Shown one piece after another: positions 1 through 9,558 of a stretch of 64,000 nt of DNA. Each line of letters opens with the position of its first letter. Position 1 is the stretch's first letter. Source of the stretch: Fredinandcohnia onubensis (GTDB taxonomy: Bacteria; Bacillota; Bacilli; Bacillales; Bacillaceae_L); contig NZ_NSEB01000004.1 of NCBI RefSeq assembly GCF_002734215.1, positions 653,605 through 717,604 of the forward strand. Reading direction: 5' to 3'. Position numbers and translations under genes: made by a program. Under the pieces are notes generated by a model that saw only the letters and a program-made list of their open reading frames with translations, was not told where the DNA came from and did not search any database.

Positions 1-448
1 TTGCGCCCACAATATCATCTAAAAATGTATGACATTCCCCAGTTGATTTATCATTTAGGCGTTCTAATATTCCAGGTTTTTTCTTATCAATGTATCCGTA
101 GTTTGTAAATCCGATTGAGCCGTAGACGTTCACAATTGAAAAGGCGAGGATTTCATCTACTCCATATAGTCCTTCGTCAACTTTGATTGTTGATAGTAAT
201 GGCTCCTCAAGTAAGCCTTTCTCAGCAAGTTTATCTAATTGAATCCCTGTTAACACTGCATTTTGGATTTCACGCTTTGTTAACACGCGGTCAACATTAT
301 GAATACATTCTTCCATTTTTAAATCTGGGTGATATTTGCTTTGTAGATAATACACCAACTCCGCAATATCTTGAATGGTGACGCCTCTTTCCTCCAACCA
401 TTTTCTGGCTGTTTTTTCAATCTCATTCATTTTATTTTCTTGACTCAT
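1..448 (-). CDS. pgpA: Phosphatidylglycerophosphatase A family protein (YutG), partial
   Basis: The reading frame runs from an ATG at 448 off the left edge, so the C-terminus is missing (149 codons seen). The product would dephosphorylate phosphatidylglycerol phosphate in anionic phospholipid synthesis. It starts MSQENKMNEIEKTARKWLEE and contains EECIHNVDRVLTKREIQNAV, then VDEGLYGVDEILAFSIVNVY and FTNYGYIDKKKPG, a layout I recognise from the Bacillus YutG/PgpA family. In B. subtilis yutG lies beside yutH, as here, although here the two are divergent. I infer the enzymatic role from family membership; catalytic function was not tested by alignment. Confidence 0.8.
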   Translation of the reverse strand, partial: MSQENKMNEIEKTARKWLEERGVTIQDIAELVYYLQSKYHPDLKMEECIHNVDRVLTKREIQNAVLTGIQLDKLAEKGLLEEPLLSTIKVDEGLYGVDEILAFSIVNVYGSIGFTNYGYIDKKKPGILERLNDKSTGECHTFLDDIVGA

Positions 449-592
449 CTGGTTCACCTAATTTCTTCTGATTTCAAAATAATTTTTACTAATATTTCCT
501 AGTTTACCACAAGTAATGAAGTTTTGTTTCATATAGATGTTTTATACAAATCAATACGTAGTCTTAATAGTATGAGCGGGGAGCGATGATTT

Positions 593-1597
593 ATGAAAGA
601 AACACTTTTGGAGCAATACAAATTAAAAGTGGATCGATTCGTAAGAGTATTCGGCTATGAAGCGATCATCTATCGAAATATAGTATATTGTATTGTGCCA
701 ATATCAAACTTGGAACAAGAAGAACTGATTGAAATTAAACATCTTAGTGATTACATGATTCAAAAGGGAGATATTCGTGTTGGCTCTATTTTACCTACAA
801 CAGAAGGAAAGTTAAGTACCATTATCAATGATGCGGAAGCAGTTATGATTAGATGTCCAGTGTATAGCCATAGGGTTTCCAATTCATTAGGGTATGAGTT
901 GGCCCGGTTTCATAAACGAGGCAGAAGCTTTCCTTATCAAGTAAAGAAGGTTAATCGAATCGGACAGTGGAAATTTTTATGGGAAAAAAGATTGGATCAA
1001 ATGGAGTTGTTCTGGAAGGAAAAGGTAAAGCAGCATCCGCAAAACGAGTTTGAAACCTTATTTGTCGAGGCTTTTCCATATTATATAGGCTTAACAGAAA
1101 ATGCAATCCAATATCTGGTTGATACAGAAATTGACGAAACCCCTTCTGCAATCGACTCGGCCACGATATGTCACCATCGTTTTACGGAAAATTCTTGGGA
1201 TCGGAATTCCTATACGAAGCTACCTACGGCTTGGGTTTTTGACCATTATACAAGGGACCTTGCAGAATTTATTCGAGATCAATACGTTAATGGAGAAACA
1301 AGACAAAACGGACAAATTGTGCATTTTTTGAAGGAATATGAGCGGGTTAGCCCACTTTCTGCATTCTCCTGGCGACTTCTTTATGCACGCCTTTTATTTC
1401 CATTGCATTTTTTTGAGTGTATTGAATGGTTTTATATGACAGGTTCAGAAATGCAAATGGAAAGGTATTGTAAGAGATTAGAATCCATTCTGAAGCATTC
1501 CAGTGAACATGAACGCTTTTTAGCGACCTTTTTATCAAGTGTAGGAGTTGAAGAAAAAAGACTAACAATTCCAACTATAAGCTGGCTTCAAAAATAA
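593..1597 (+). CDS. yutH: Spore coat protein YutH, CotS/aminoglycoside-kinase-like fold
   Basis: A 334-residue protein of the YutH branch of the CotS spore coat family, which has an aminoglycoside-phosphotransferase-like fold and is deposited on the developing spore. The kinase catalytic loop expected as HxDxxxxN is degenerate around residues 193-202 (CHHRFTENSW), so it is probably not an active kinase. The ATG follows a good GGGGAGCGATG ribosome site. Its neighbours (pgpA upstream and divergent, the hydroxyacid dehydrogenase downstream) and the nearby hom-thrC-thrB cluster match the B. subtilis yut region. Expression in the mother cell under SigE/SigK is expected for this family, but I could not identify a convincing SigE or SigK promoter. 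Confidence 0.8.
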   Translation: MKETLLEQYKLKVDRFVRVFGYEAIIYRNIVYCIVPISNLEQEELIEIKHLSDYMIQKGDIRVGSILPTTEGKLSTIINDAEAVMIRCPVYSHRVSNSLGYELARFHKRGRSFPYQVKKVNRIGQWKFLWEKRLDQMELFWKEKVKQHPQNEFETLFVEAFPYYIGLTENAIQYLVDTEIDETPSAIDSATICHHRFTENSWDRNSYTKLPTAWVFDHYTRDLAEFIRDQYVNGETRQNGQIVHFLKEYERVSPLSAFSWRLLYARLLFPLHFFECIEWFYMTGSEMQMERYCKRLESILKHSSEHERFLATFLSSVGVEEKRLTIPTISWLQK

Positions 1598-1645
1598 AAA
1601 TGTATGGTACTATAGAGAAAGATAATTTTTTCTTAGAGGTGAAAC

Positions 1646-2629
1646 ATGACTAGGCCATATGTTTTTATTACAAGAAAACTTTCCGAAAACGCAATTCAAC
1701 CACTAATGGAAGTAGCAGATGTACATATTTGGAATGAAGAAGAAAAAGCCGTTCCAAGAGAGATCCTACTTGAAGAGGTAAAAAAAGCAGACGCTCTTTT
1801 AACAATGCTTTCAGATAAAGTCGATAAAGAGCTTCTTGATGCAGCACCAAAATTAAAGGTAATCGCAAACCTTGCTGTAGGTTATGACAATATTGATGTA
1901 GAATATGCAAATCAAAAGGGAATTGCAATATGCAATACACCTGATGTTTTAACAGATACTACGGCCGATTTAGCCTTTGCATTATTACTTTCAACTGCAA
2001 GACGAGTTGTGGAAGCAGCTGAATTCGTAAAAAAAGGCGAATGGAAAAGTTGGAGTCCATTATTGTTAGCAGGAAGCGATGTCCATCATAAAACAATTGG
2101 TATTGTCGGGATGGGAAAAATCGGTGAAGCAGTTGCAAAACGCGCAACAGGGTTTGATATGAATATTTTGTACCATAACCGCTCCCGTAATGTAGTAGCA
2201 GAAGAACGCATCGGTGCTTCTTACGCATCCCTTGATGAGCTAATTGAAACCTCTGATTTTATTGTTTGCCTAACTCCACTAACGGATGAAACAAGAGGTT
2301 TATTCAATAAGGAAATCTTTATGAACATGAAAAATAGTGCAGTTTTTATTAATGTCTCTAGAGGGCCAGTTGTTGACGAAGATGCTTTATATCAAGCGTT
2401 AGTCAATGGTGAAATTGCCGCAGCAGGACTCGACGTTTTTGAAAAAGAGCCTGTAGACGCAAATCATCCATTATTAACACTTCCCAATGTCGTAGCATTG
2501 CCACACATCGGAAGCTCAAGTACTGAAACCCGTGAAAAGATGATGAAACTGTGCTGTGAAAATATTGAACTTGTTCTTATCAATCAACAACCCAAAACAC
2601 TCGTTAACAAGGAATGGGTCTTTCAGTAA
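1646..2629 (+). CDS. D-isomer-specific 2-hydroxyacid dehydrogenase (glyoxylate/hydroxypyruvate reductase type)
   Basis: NAD(P)H-dependent reductase of 2-keto acids such as glyoxylate or hydroxypyruvate, cytosolic, 327 residues, a normal length. The Rossmann motif GIVGMGKIGEAVA lies near residues 148-160. The catalytic triad typical of the family is visible: Arg in NVSRGPVVDEDAL, Glu in LDVFEKEP and His in LPHIGSSS. The best relatives would be the GyaR/YvcT-type enzymes; substrate cannot be told from sequence. It starts at ATG after TTAGAGGTGAAAC, 48 bp behind yutH, and is followed by its own hairpin terminator, so it may be read with yutH or alone. It is not part of the B. subtilis neighbourhood as I remember it. 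Confidence 0.85.
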   Translation: MTRPYVFITRKLSENAIQPLMEVADVHIWNEEEKAVPREILLEEVKKADALLTMLSDKVDKELLDAAPKLKVIANLAVGYDNIDVEYANQKGIAICNTPDVLTDTTADLAFALLLSTARRVVEAAEFVKKGEWKSWSPLLLAGSDVHHKTIGIVGMGKIGEAVAKRATGFDMNILYHNRSRNVVAEERIGASYASLDELIETSDFIVCLTPLTDETRGLFNKEIFMNMKNSAVFINVSRGPVVDEDALYQALVNGEIAAAGLDVFEKEPVDANHPLLTLPNVVALPHIGSSSTETREKMMKLCCENIELVLINQQPKTLVNKEWVFQ

Positions 2630-2645
2630 TCATATATTTTTTCGG

Positions 2646-2674
2646 AGGCACCTTCGTAAAGAAGGTGTTCTTTT
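2646..2674 (+). terminator. Rho-independent terminator after the hydroxyacid dehydrogenase
   Basis: Stem CACCTTC / GAAGGTG around a GTAAA loop, followed by TCTTTTAT. It separates the dehydrogenase from hom. Confidence 0.75.
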
Positions 2675-2774
2675 ATAAGTTGAATTTTTACAAAATAAAA
2701 ACTTTTTTATTAAATGTATCCCTTTTATATCAGTGTGTTAAACGTTTTCAAGCAAAAAGTCTGAAAAAAAGCAC

Positions 2775-2803
2775 TTGTAAAAGCATAGTATTACCACTAT
2801 AAT
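2775..2803 (+). promoter_or_regulatory. SigA promoter of hom-thrC-thrB
   Basis: TTGTAA and a perfect TATAAT are separated by exactly 17 bp and lie 56 bp upstream of the hom start. No T-box or other leader structure is evident in the short transcript leader. Confidence 0.75.
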
Positions 2804-2859
2804 GTCTTTTATAGGAAGACAATTGTATTTCTCAGAAATACAGAGGAGGCGGATGAATA

Positions 2860-4158
2860 ATGAAAAAAATTTCAGTTGGATTATTAGGATTAGGTACGGT
2901 TGGTAGTGGCGTTGTTACGATTTTAAAAAATCATCAAGATAAATTAATGCATCAGGTTGGTTGCCCAATTGAGGTTAAGAAAGTTTTAGTGAAAGACATA
3001 CATAAACATAGAACGGTAGAGATTGAACCTTCCCTTTTGACAACAAATGCAAACGAGGTAATTGAAGACCCAGAAATCGATGTTGTCATTGAAGTAATGG
3101 GGGGAGTAGATGACACTAGACAGCTTATTCTTCAATCTTTACGTAATAAAAAACACGTTGTCACAGCAAACAAGGATTTAATGGCATTATACGGTTCAGA
3201 GCTATTAACTGTTGCAAGTGAAAATGGCTGTGACCTATTTTATGAAGCAAGTGTTGCCGGTGGGATTCCAATCCTTCGAGGGTTAGCAGATGGCTTTGCC
3301 TCAGACAGAATCATTAAAATGATGGGAATCGTGAACGGAACCACTAATTTCATTTTAACAAAAATGACGAAGTTCGGTAGTGCTTATGAAGAGGTATTAA
3401 AAGAAGCACAGGAGCTTGGCTATGCAGAAGCAGACCCTACAGCAGATGTTGAAGGTCTAGATGCAGCAAGAAAGATGGCCATCCTAGCAACATTAGGCTA
3501 CTCCATGAATATCGACCTTAAAGATGTTCGAGTTCAAGGAATTTCAACTGTAACAAGTGAGGATATTGAATACAGTAAACGATTAGGTTATGTAGTTAAG
3601 TTGATCGGTACTGCCCATCGTAAGGGGGAAAAAGTTGAAGTAAGTGTTCAACCAACACTTCTTCCTGAAACACACCCACTTGCTGGAGTAAATGATGAAT
3701 TTAATGCGGTATATGTGTATGGAGAAGCAGTCGGAGAAACGATGTTTTACGGACCGGGTGCAGGAAGCCTACCAACTGCAACATCAATTGTTTCCGATTT
3801 AGTCGGAGTCATGAAAAATATGAGACTTGGAGTAAATGGTAAAAGTAGCGTGTCCCCTCAATATGAGAAGAAACTAAAAGACGATTCTGAGATCTTCTCA
3901 AAATACTTCTTACGTATTCACGTAAAAGATCAAGTGGGAGCATTTGCAAAACTTACATCCCTATTCTCAGAACGCGGTGTAAGCTTTGAGAAAATTCTTC
4001 AATTACCGCTTAAAAATAAAGATTTAGCTGAAATTGTACTTGTTACTCATCAAGCATCATTACGAGATTACGAGGAAATTTTAGTACAGCTTAGAGATTT
4101 ACAGATTATTCAAGATGTTAAGAGCTCTTACCGAGTTGAAGGAGGAAACCTAGGATGA
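2860..4158 (+). CDS. hom: Homoserine dehydrogenase with C-terminal ACT domain
   Basis: Reduces aspartate semialdehyde to homoserine with NAD(P)H, the branch point to threonine and methionine. The 432 residues show the nucleotide-binding [13 protein letters not shown] at 8-20, the family signature [14 protein letters not shown], the catalytic-region [16 protein letters not shown], and a C-terminal ACT domain from about residue 348 ([26 protein letters not shown]) that in relatives binds threonine as feedback inhibitor. ATG follows AGAGGAGGCGG. It is the first gene of a tight operon: its stop overlaps the thrC start by 4 bp (ATGA), which implies translational coupling. Confidence 0.97.
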   Translation: MKKISVGLLGLGTVGSGVVTILKNHQDKLMHQVGCPIEVKKVLVKDIHKHRTVEIEPSLLTTNANEVIEDPEIDVVIEVMGGVDDTRQLILQSLRNKKHVVTANKDLMALYGSELLTVASENGCDLFYEASVAGGIPILRGLADGFASDRIIKMMGIVNGTTNFILTKMTKFGSAYEEVLKEAQELGYAEADPTADVEGLDAARKMAILATLGYSMNIDLKDVRVQGISTVTSEDIEYSKRLGYVVKLIGTAHRKGEKVEVSVQPTLLPETHPLAGVNDEFNAVYVYGEAVGETMFYGPGAGSLPTATSIVSDLVGVMKNMRLGVNGKSSVSPQYEKKLKDDSEIFSKYFLRIHVKDQVGAFAKLTSLFSERGVSFEKILQLPLKNKDLAEIVLVTHQASLRDYEEILVQLRDLQIIQDVKSSYRVEGGNLG

Positions 4159-5222
4159 GATGGCAAGGACTATTACAGCAATTTCGTGAATATTTACCGG
4201 TGAATACAAATACTCCAATGCTTTCCTTAAATGAAGGGAATACACCCTTAATTCCGCTACATTCCATTTCAGAGGATCTTGGGGTTGAATTATATGTAAA
4301 AGTTGAAGGTGCAAACCCAACTGGCTCCTTCAAGGACCGTGGGATGGTAATGGCGGTTGCGAAAGCAGTTGAAGAAGGAAGCAATACGATTATCTGTGCA
4401 TCAACTGGGAATACTTCAGCAGCTGCAGCAGCATATGCCGCACGTGCAGGACTACGTTGTATTGTAGTCATTCCTGAGGGCAAGATTGCGATGGGTAAAC
4501 TAGCTCAAGCCGTTATGTACGGAGCTGAAATCATTTCAATTGAAGGAAACTTTGACCATGCGCTACAGATGGTTCGTAATATTAGTGAAACAGCACCTAT
4601 TACTCTCGTAAACTCTGTAAATCCATATCGAATTGAAGGACAAAAAACAGCAGCATTTGAAATTTGTGTGCAATTAGACGGAGCCCCTGATGTACTAGCG
4701 ATTCCGGTTGGAAATGCTGGAAACATTACAGCGTACTGGAAAGGTTTCAAAGAATATAATGAGCGTCACAATACAGGTCTTCCTGAAATGCGTGGATTTG
4801 AAGCAGAAGGTGCAGCAGCAATTGCAAAGAATCAAGTGATTGAAAATCCTGAAACAGTAGCAACCGCAATCAGAATCGGAAATCCAGCAAGCTGGGATAG
4901 TGCTGTGGTGGCTGCAAGTGAGTCAAAAGGTAAAATTGATGAGGTTTCAGATGACGAAATCCTTGAAGCATATCAATTATTAGCTAGAAAAGAAGGCGTG
5001 TTTGCTGAACCAGGTTCTTGTGCCTCCATTGCTGGAGTAATCAAACAGGTACGCAGTGGTGAAATTAAAAAAGGTAGCCGAATCGTTGCTGTTCTAACAG
5101 GAAATGGACTAAAGGACCCTAATATTGCGATTGAAGCAACTTCTATCAAGCCTGTGGTATTGCCGAACGATGAAAAGCTTGTTTATGAACATATCAGAGG
5201 AGCCGTACTACATGAAGTTTGA
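4155..5222 (+). CDS. thrC: Threonine synthase
   Basis: PLP-dependent conversion of O-phosphohomoserine to threonine. The 355 residues are normal for the short Bacillus type. The PLP lysine is Lys60 in [11 protein letters not shown]; the phosphate-binding loop [12 protein letters not shown] lies near residue 186, and [18 protein letters not shown] near 90 is typical of fold-type II enzymes. The gene overlaps hom by 4 bp and thrB by 11 bp, completing a hom-thrC-thrB operon that converts aspartate semialdehyde to threonine. Confidence 0.97.
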   Translation: MRWQGLLQQFREYLPVNTNTPMLSLNEGNTPLIPLHSISEDLGVELYVKVEGANPTGSFKDRGMVMAVAKAVEEGSNTIICASTGNTSAAAAAYAARAGLRCIVVIPEGKIAMGKLAQAVMYGAEIISIEGNFDHALQMVRNISETAPITLVNSVNPYRIEGQKTAAFEICVQLDGAPDVLAIPVGNAGNITAYWKGFKEYNERHNTGLPEMRGFEAEGAAAIAKNQVIENPETVATAIRIGNPASWDSAVVAASESKGKIDEVSDDEILEAYQLLARKEGVFAEPGSCASIAGVIKQVRSGEIKKGSRIVAVLTGNGLKDPNIAIEATSIKPVVLPNDEKLVYEHIRGAVLHEV

Positions 5223-6129
5223 TCATGCCTTTCAAATTAAAGTACCAGCAAGTACGGCAAATCTTGGACCTGGATTTGATTCAGTAGGGTTAGCGGTCAA
5301 TCGTTATTTAACTCTCCAAGTTGAACCAAGTCAAGAGTGGGAGTTTGTCCTACAATCAGAAGAAATTGCGGATACTCCAACTGGTAAAGATAATTTTATC
5401 TATCAAATCGCAGAAAAGGTAGCTCGTACTTTCTCCTATGAGCTGCCTCCCTGCAAGGTATATGTTCATAGCAATATTCCACTAGCTAGAGGTCTGGGGA
5501 GTAGTGCAGCCGCTATAATCGCTGCAATCGAACTGGTTAATGAACTTTGTCATCTTAAATTAACAAACCAACAAAAGCTTGATTTAGCCTGTGAATTTGA
5601 GGGACATCCCGATAATGTAGGGGCATCGCTATACGGTGGCTTAGTCATTGGCAGTCATCGTGGAAGCAAGGACACGGATCTCGTCCATGTGAATGATCTA
5701 TCCTTTGATTTGGTGGTTGTCATTCCACCGTATGAACTAAAGACAAAGGATGCCCGAAGTGTGCTTCCTACTGAATTATCCTATCCTGAGGCGGTTAAAG
5801 CAAGCTCGATAAGCAATGTAATGGTCGCTGCTCTTTTAACTAAGAACCTTGCATTAATGGGGAAAATGATGGAGCTCGACCTTTTCCATCAACAATACCG
5901 TGCGAAGCTCATTCCAGAGTTCAGTCACATTCATCAGGTAGCAAAAAACGCAGGAGCATTTGGGGTAGCCATAAGCGGAGCAGGGCCAACAGTCATTTGT
6001 TTCACTGAATGTGGACGAGGAAAACAACTTAGAGAAGAGTTATCATCTGCATTTGAAGGATATCAGGTTGAAGAAGTATCGATTGAGAAAAACGGCAGTG
6101 TGTTAACTTCACTTTCATTACATGAATAA
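5212..6129 (+). CDS. thrB: Homoserine kinase
   Basis: GHMP-family kinase that phosphorylates homoserine with ATP, supplying ThrC. The true start is the ATG that follows AGAGGAG at 5196-5202 by 9 bases; it gives 305 residues beginning [20 protein letters not shown]. An in-frame start further upstream at 5125 lacks a ribosome site and would extend deep into thrC. Signatures are [16 protein letters not shown] near the N-terminus, the ATP loop [13 protein letters not shown] near residue 90 and the C-terminal [15 protein letters not shown]. It is the last gene of the threonine operon and is followed directly by a strong terminator. Confidence 0.96.
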   Translation: MKFDHAFQIKVPASTANLGPGFDSVGLAVNRYLTLQVEPSQEWEFVLQSEEIADTPTGKDNFIYQIAEKVARTFSYELPPCKVYVHSNIPLARGLGSSAAAIIAAIELVNELCHLKLTNQQKLDLACEFEGHPDNVGASLYGGLVIGSHRGSKDTDLVHVNDLSFDLVVVIPPYELKTKDARSVLPTELSYPEAVKASSISNVMVAALLTKNLALMGKMMELDLFHQQYRAKLIPEFSHIHQVAKNAGAFGVAISGAGPTVICFTECGRGKQLREELSSAFEGYQVEEVSIEKNGSVLTSLSLHE

Positions 6130-6131
6130 AG

Positions 6132-6161
6132 AAGCGAAACCGAAATGGGTTTCGCTTTTTT
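6132..6161 (+). terminator. Terminator of the threonine operon
   Basis: Stem AAGCGAAACC / GGTTTCGCTT with a short loop, then TTTT. It ends hom-thrC-thrB just before the 20-bp tandem repeat. Confidence 0.85.
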
Positions 6162-6180
6162 GAGTACAGAATACTTAAAT

Positions 6181-6273
6181 ACTGTCACTAAATCGAAAAT
6201 ACTGTCACTAATTCAAAAATACTGCCACTAAATCGGAATTACTGTCACTAATTCAAAAATACTGCCACTAGAC
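6181..6273. repeat. Tandem array of a 20-bp repeat, 4.7 copies, between convergent genes
   Basis: Copies start at 6181, 6201, 6221, 6241 and 6261, exactly 20 bp apart. The unit is ACTGTCACTAATTCAAAAAT with T/C variation at base 5; copies 2 and 4 are identical while 1 and 3 share AAATCG, suggesting a 40-bp dimeric history. The array fills the space between the thrB terminator and the yutI terminator. No open reading frame or promoter is visible in it. Confidence 0.9.
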
Positions 6274-6283
6274 TTTTTACGCA

Positions 6284-6312
6284 TAAAAAAATGCCTCAAA
6301 AACTTGAGGCAT
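6284..6312 (-). terminator. Terminator of yutI
   Basis: Stem TGCCTCAA / TTGAGGCA preceded on the plus strand by AAAAAAA, which is the T-tract for minus-strand transcription out of yutI. Confidence 0.85.
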
Positions 6313-6326
6313 CACTCATTTATCTA

Positions 6327-6563
6327 TTAAAAAACTTGTTCAACTTCAACGATTCCTGGGACTTCTTCTAATAACGCACGTTCAATCCCAGCTTTTAAAG
6401 TAATTGTAGAGCTTGGGCAGCTTCCACAAGCACCTAAAAGACGAAGCTTTACAACACCATCTTCAATATCAACTAAATCACAGTCTCCGCCATCACGAAG
6501 TAAAAATGGACGAAGTTTATCTAATACTTCTTGTACTTGCTCTCTAATATCTAATTCAGCCAT
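6327..6563 (-). CDS. yutI: NifU C-terminal-domain iron-sulfur scaffold protein YutI
   Basis: A 78-residue NifU-type scaffold or carrier that transiently binds an iron-sulfur cluster through the CxxC pair Cys46 and Cys49 ([15 protein letters not shown]). [19 protein letters not shown] upstream of it is the usual family core. ATG follows GGAGTCAATCGAA. It is shorter than the roughly 110-residue B. subtilis YutI, lacking an N-terminal tail, but the whole domain is present. It lies near yutM (A-type Fe-S carrier) and the redox genes yuzD, yutJ and yuzB, which suggests an iron-sulfur/thiol maintenance neighbourhood, although each has its own promoter. Confidence 0.9.
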   Translation of the reverse strand: MAELDIREQVQEVLDKLRPFLLRDGGDCDLVDIEDGVVKLRLLGACGSCPSSTITLKAGIERALLEEVPGIVEVEQVF

Positions 6564-6789
6564 TTCGATTGACTCCTTTCCTCATACCTTTATAATTATT
6601 ATAATCTGTTTACTGGAAAAAATCTATTAAAACCAAATAATGCATTTTTCCAATTTTTAATTACAAACCCTTATTGAGAATCCTAAGATGTGTACTTTGT
6701 ATCTTTTGGTGTCTATTCTAACAGATTTTTAGTACAATGGAAAAAGAAATGATTGTAGCCGATTTAATTGGGGAAAAGGAGCGCATGAA

Positions 6790-7119
6790 ATGGAAAAGCA
6801 AAAGGTTGAGATCTGTGTGTACGGTGCGGAAGTATTATGTCCGAGTTGTGTCAATCTTCCTTCTTCCAAGGAAACTTATGAGTGGCTTGAAGCGGCATTA
6901 AGCAGAAAGTTCCCAAACCAACCATTCGATATTACGCATGTTGATATTTTTGATCCACCTGGGGACGAAGAGAAAAAAACATTTGCCACACGTGTAATTG
7001 AGGAAGATATGTTTTACCCAGTTGTAGTTCTAGAGGGCACCATTGTCGGGGAAGGTAGCCCTAAGCTAAAAACCATTTATGCAGAAATGGAGAAATACGG
7101 ATACAAGGCAGCTGAATAA
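6790..7119 (+). CDS. yuzD: YuzD family protein (DUF1462), putative thiol protein
   Basis: A 109-residue protein with a thioredoxin-like beginning VEICVYGAEVLCPSCVN; the Cys17-x-x-Cys20 pair resembles a redox or metal site. YPVVVLEGTIVGEGSPKLK in the second half resembles the cis-proline side of thioredoxin folds. I recognise it as YuzD, whose function is not established; a redox or iron-sulfur role is inferred from the CxxC and from neighbours yutI, yutJ and yuzB. The ATG follows GGAAAAGGAGCGC. It is a single-gene unit closed by a bidirectional terminator shared with yutJ. Confidence 0.8.
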   Translation: MEKQKVEICVYGAEVLCPSCVNLPSSKETYEWLEAALSRKFPNQPFDITHVDIFDPPGDEEKKTFATRVIEEDMFYPVVVLEGTIVGEGSPKLKTIYAEMEKYGYKAAE

Positions 7120-7127
7120 TGAATAAT

Positions 7128-7169
7128 AAAAATGCACGGAAAGTCATTGACTAACCGTGCATTTTTTTT
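7128..7169. terminator. Bidirectional terminator between yuzD and yutJ
   Basis: Stem AATGCACGG / CCGTGCATT with a 15-base loop and TTTTTTT on the plus side. The minus strand also has a T-rich tract, so it can end both convergent genes. Confidence 0.85.
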
Positions 7170-7170
7170 A

Positions 7171-8238
7171 TCACCCATTATGATACTTATACATCCATAA
7201 TACCCCAGATTTTAACATACGAGGTACACGTCCTGTGAGAGCTCGTTCTGCAACTAATCCAAATCCTTCTTTTTTACCTAGAGATCCTAGAACACCTTTT
7301 AGCTTAATTTTAGGAAACTCAGCTGGAGGTTCTTCGCCCTTCCAACGCTTTACAAGGACCTGAACAATTTGTTCAGCCTGGCCTTCAGCAAGCTGAGCAC
7401 TTGGCGCATGTGGTAAGCTTGCACAGTCACCAACAACATATACATGTTCATCATTTGGAAGATTGTGTTGTTTTGTTAATACCACTCGGCCGCTTCCGTC
7501 TTTTTCAACCTCTAAGTCACGAACAACTTTATTAGGTTGGATACCAGCTGTCCACACAACAACATCACTTTGAACAGGTTGGTCATTATTGAAGAGTACA
7601 TTTTCTTCCACTCTTGTAATATTTGAATTATTAATAATCTCAACTTCGTTCTTATCAAACCAGTTTTCTACATACATACTCAATTTTTCAGGGAAAGCAG
7701 AAAGTATATGTTTCCCTCTATCGAATAATTTGATTTTTAAGTCGGGTCTGCTTTCATACAGCTCACTTGCAAGTTCAACTCCACTTAGGCCTGCTCCAAC
7801 AATGGAAACAGTAGCACCTGCCGGAAGATTATTAAGCTTCTGATAGGTTTTTCTTGCTTTATCAATGGTTTGGATGCTGTCTGTGTATTCATTCGCTCCT
7901 GGAACATTGTGATACTTGTCTTCGCATCCTAATCCAATTATTAAATCATCATACTTAACTGGTTCTTCATCACTCATGTGAACAAGTTTCTCATTTAAAT
8001 CGATGCCCGTAATCTCCCCATACTTTACGTGCAAACGTGGATGTTCTGGAAATGTTACACGTACATGGGAGTCTGAAATAGTCCCTGCTGCAAGCGCGTA
8101 AAATTCCGTTTTTAAACTATGATAAGGCGCACGGTCAATTAAGGTTATCTGTATATCCTCGGGTAATTGATTTGGCAAAAGGCGTTGTAAAACCCGCATT
8201 CCACCATACCCTCCACCTAAAATGACAAGATTTTTCAT
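7171..8238 (-). CDS. yutJ: Type-II NADH dehydrogenase-like flavoprotein YutJ
   Basis: FAD/NAD(P)-binding oxidoreductase, 355 residues. The N-terminal dinucleotide fold is NLVILGGGYGGMRVLQ; a second NAD(P) site is VSIVGAGLSGVELASEL near residue 142; the flavin motif VYVVGDCASLPH lies near 270. Non-proton-pumping NADH dehydrogenases share this layout, but YutJ-like proteins lack an obvious C-terminal membrane amphipathic helix and their physiological acceptor is unknown. ATG follows AAAGGGGATAATC. It is convergent with yuzD and divergent from yuzB, the same grouping as in B. subtilis. Confidence 0.85.
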   Translation of the reverse strand: MKNLVILGGGYGGMRVLQRLLPNQLPEDIQITLIDRAPYHSLKTEFYALAAGTISDSHVRVTFPEHPRLHVKYGEITGIDLNEKLVHMSDEEPVKYDDLIIGLGCEDKYHNVPGANEYTDSIQTIDKARKTYQKLNNLPAGATVSIVGAGLSGVELASELYESRPDLKIKLFDRGKHILSAFPEKLSMYVENWFDKNEVEIINNSNITRVEENVLFNNDQPVQSDVVVWTAGIQPNKVVRDLEVEKDGSGRVVLTKQHNLPNDEHVYVVGDCASLPHAPSAQLAEGQAEQIVQVLVKRWKGEEPPAEFPKIKLKGVLGSLGKKEGFGLVAERALTGRVPRMLKSGVLWMYKYHNG

Positions 8239-8434
8239 GATGATTATCCCCTTTGTTACTCTCTTTAGTTAAAGCGTATTCATCCAATGTTAGTACAAAG
8301 TTTTAGCTAATTCGTTATCCTTTACAAACACTAAAAGTATAGCGAAATTATGACAAAATAACAACCGATATTCACAAAATTGACGAATCGAAAAAATAAG
8401 AGTACGATAAGTAGTTGTAGTGAGGTGAATACCA

Positions 8435-8671
8435 GTGAATCCTATCATTGAGTTTTGTGTTAGTAATTTGGCAAGTGGCTCACAGAAAGCAAAGGAAATT
8501 CTTGAACAGGATCCAAATCTTGATGTGATTGAATACGGATGCCTAAGCTATTGTGGACAATGCTTTGAGTCGCTATATGCTCTTGTAAATGGGGATGTAG
8601 TTACTGGTGAAACAGCTGATGAGCTTGTTGAAAATATCTATACCTATTTAGAAGAAAACCCAATGTTCTAA
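8435..8671 (+). CDS. yuzB: YuzB family protein (DUF1450)
   Basis: A 78-residue conserved Bacillaceae protein of unknown function, starting at GTG with TGAGGTGA seven bases upstream. It begins [20 protein letters not shown] and carries a [10 protein letters not shown] motif near residues 36-45, giving cysteines 38, 42 and 45 that could bind metal or be redox-active. The neighbouring yutJ and yutM point to the same redox/iron-sulfur theme. Function is not established. Confidence 0.8.
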   Translation: MNPIIEFCVSNLASGSQKAKEILEQDPNLDVIEYGCLSYCGQCFESLYALVNGDVVTGETADELVENIYTYLEENPMF

Positions 8672-8690
8672 TACAAAATATTTTATATAC

Positions 8691-8724
8691 AAGAAAAGCA
8701 GTCTATGTTGACTGCTTTTCTTAA
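8691..8724 (+). terminator. Terminator of yuzB
   Basis: Stem AAGAAAAGCAGTC / GACTGCTTTTCTT with a TATGTT loop. Confidence 0.8.
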
Positions 8725-8863
8725 ATCTTGGGCAAAAAAAAAGAAAACCCTCCATTAAATGAATGAAGAGTTTCTAAAAAAAACGGGGGATAATCTTATT
8801 GTGCTCCAAATAATACCATTTTATACTAGAGGTAGGAAAAAAATTTACCATTAGACAGATTAT

Positions 8864-8892
8864 TTGTAACAAACCCCGATTACCATTATACT
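8864..8892 (+). promoter_or_regulatory. SigA promoter of yutM
   Basis: TTGTAA, 17 bp, TATACT, ending 49 bp before the chosen yutM start. Confidence 0.65.
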
Positions 8893-8941
8893 AATAGTAA
8901 TAACCTATTTAGTAAGCTTGAAAAAGAAGGAGGTTACAAAC

Positions 8942-9307
8942 ATGACAGATCGTGTAGTTACCATTTCTGAAGCGGCTGCTTTTCAAATTAAAGATATGAT
9001 GAAACAGAATGAGGAAGAAGGATCATTCCTACGTGTTGCTGTTAAGGGTGGCGGTTGTAGTGGACTTTCTTACGGAATGGGCTTTGAACAAGAAGTAAGT
9101 GAAAATGATCGCCAAGATGAACAGCATGGTATCAAGATTATCATTAATAAAGAAGATGCTCCGATACTAACTGGTGTAAACATAGACTTTAAACAATCCC
9201 TTATGGGTGGCGGATTTACCATCGATAATCCAAATGCAATTGCTTCTTGCGGATGTGGTTCTTCCTTCCGTACGGCAAAAGTAGCGGGAACACCTGAGAA
9301 TTGCTAA
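8942..9307 (+). CDS. yutM: HesB/IscA-type iron-sulfur cluster carrier YutM
   Basis: A-type carrier, 121 residues, that accepts iron-sulfur clusters and passes them to target enzymes. The three conserved cysteines are Cys39 (GGGCSGLSYGMGF), Cys103 and Cys105 (CGCGSSF). The start is the ATG at 8942, because AGAAGGAGG at 8925-8933 is placed correctly for it; an in-frame TTG at 8918 would overlap that ribosome site. It is transcribed from its own SigA promoter and closed by two consecutive terminators, and is followed by yumB. Confidence 0.93.
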   Translation: MTDRVVTISEAAAFQIKDMMKQNEEEGSFLRVAVKGGGCSGLSYGMGFEQEVSENDRQDEQHGIKIIINKEDAPILTGVNIDFKQSLMGGGFTIDNPNAIASCGCGSSFRTAKVAGTPENC

Positions 9308-9318
9308 TTGTTAATTAT

Positions 9319-9352
9319 AAGTTGGGCTTCTATTGTGGGCCCGACTTTTTTT
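9319..9352 (+). terminator. First terminator after yutM
   Basis: Stem AAGTTGGGC / GCCCGACTT (one G-T pair) followed by TTTTTTT. Confidence 0.8.
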
Positions 9353-9398
9353 ACCCTATAATATGGCAATTTTTAGACTAAAAAAATAACAATTTTTC

Positions 9399-9434
9399 AA
9401 CAACCTCCAAAAAGGGTTGTTTTTTATTTTTTTA
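9399..9434 (+). terminator. Second hairpin with T-tract after yutM
   Basis: Stem ACAACC / GGTTGT with loop TCCAAAAAG followed by a long T-rich run; backs up the first terminator before yumB. Confidence 0.65.
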
Positions 9435-9558
9435 ATATTCAAAAAGGTCCTCAAACACTTGAAAAAACAATATAAAAGGCATAATATAGGATGTGGATAT
9501 TAAATAGTACAACTTTTTGACAAATATCGGAATCTTTTTTGTCCAATAATGGTATCTT

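Noticed and set aside
2614..2802. 62-codon frame after the hydroxyacid dehydrogenase
   Set aside because: Overlaps the terminator and the hom promoter; no ribosome site.
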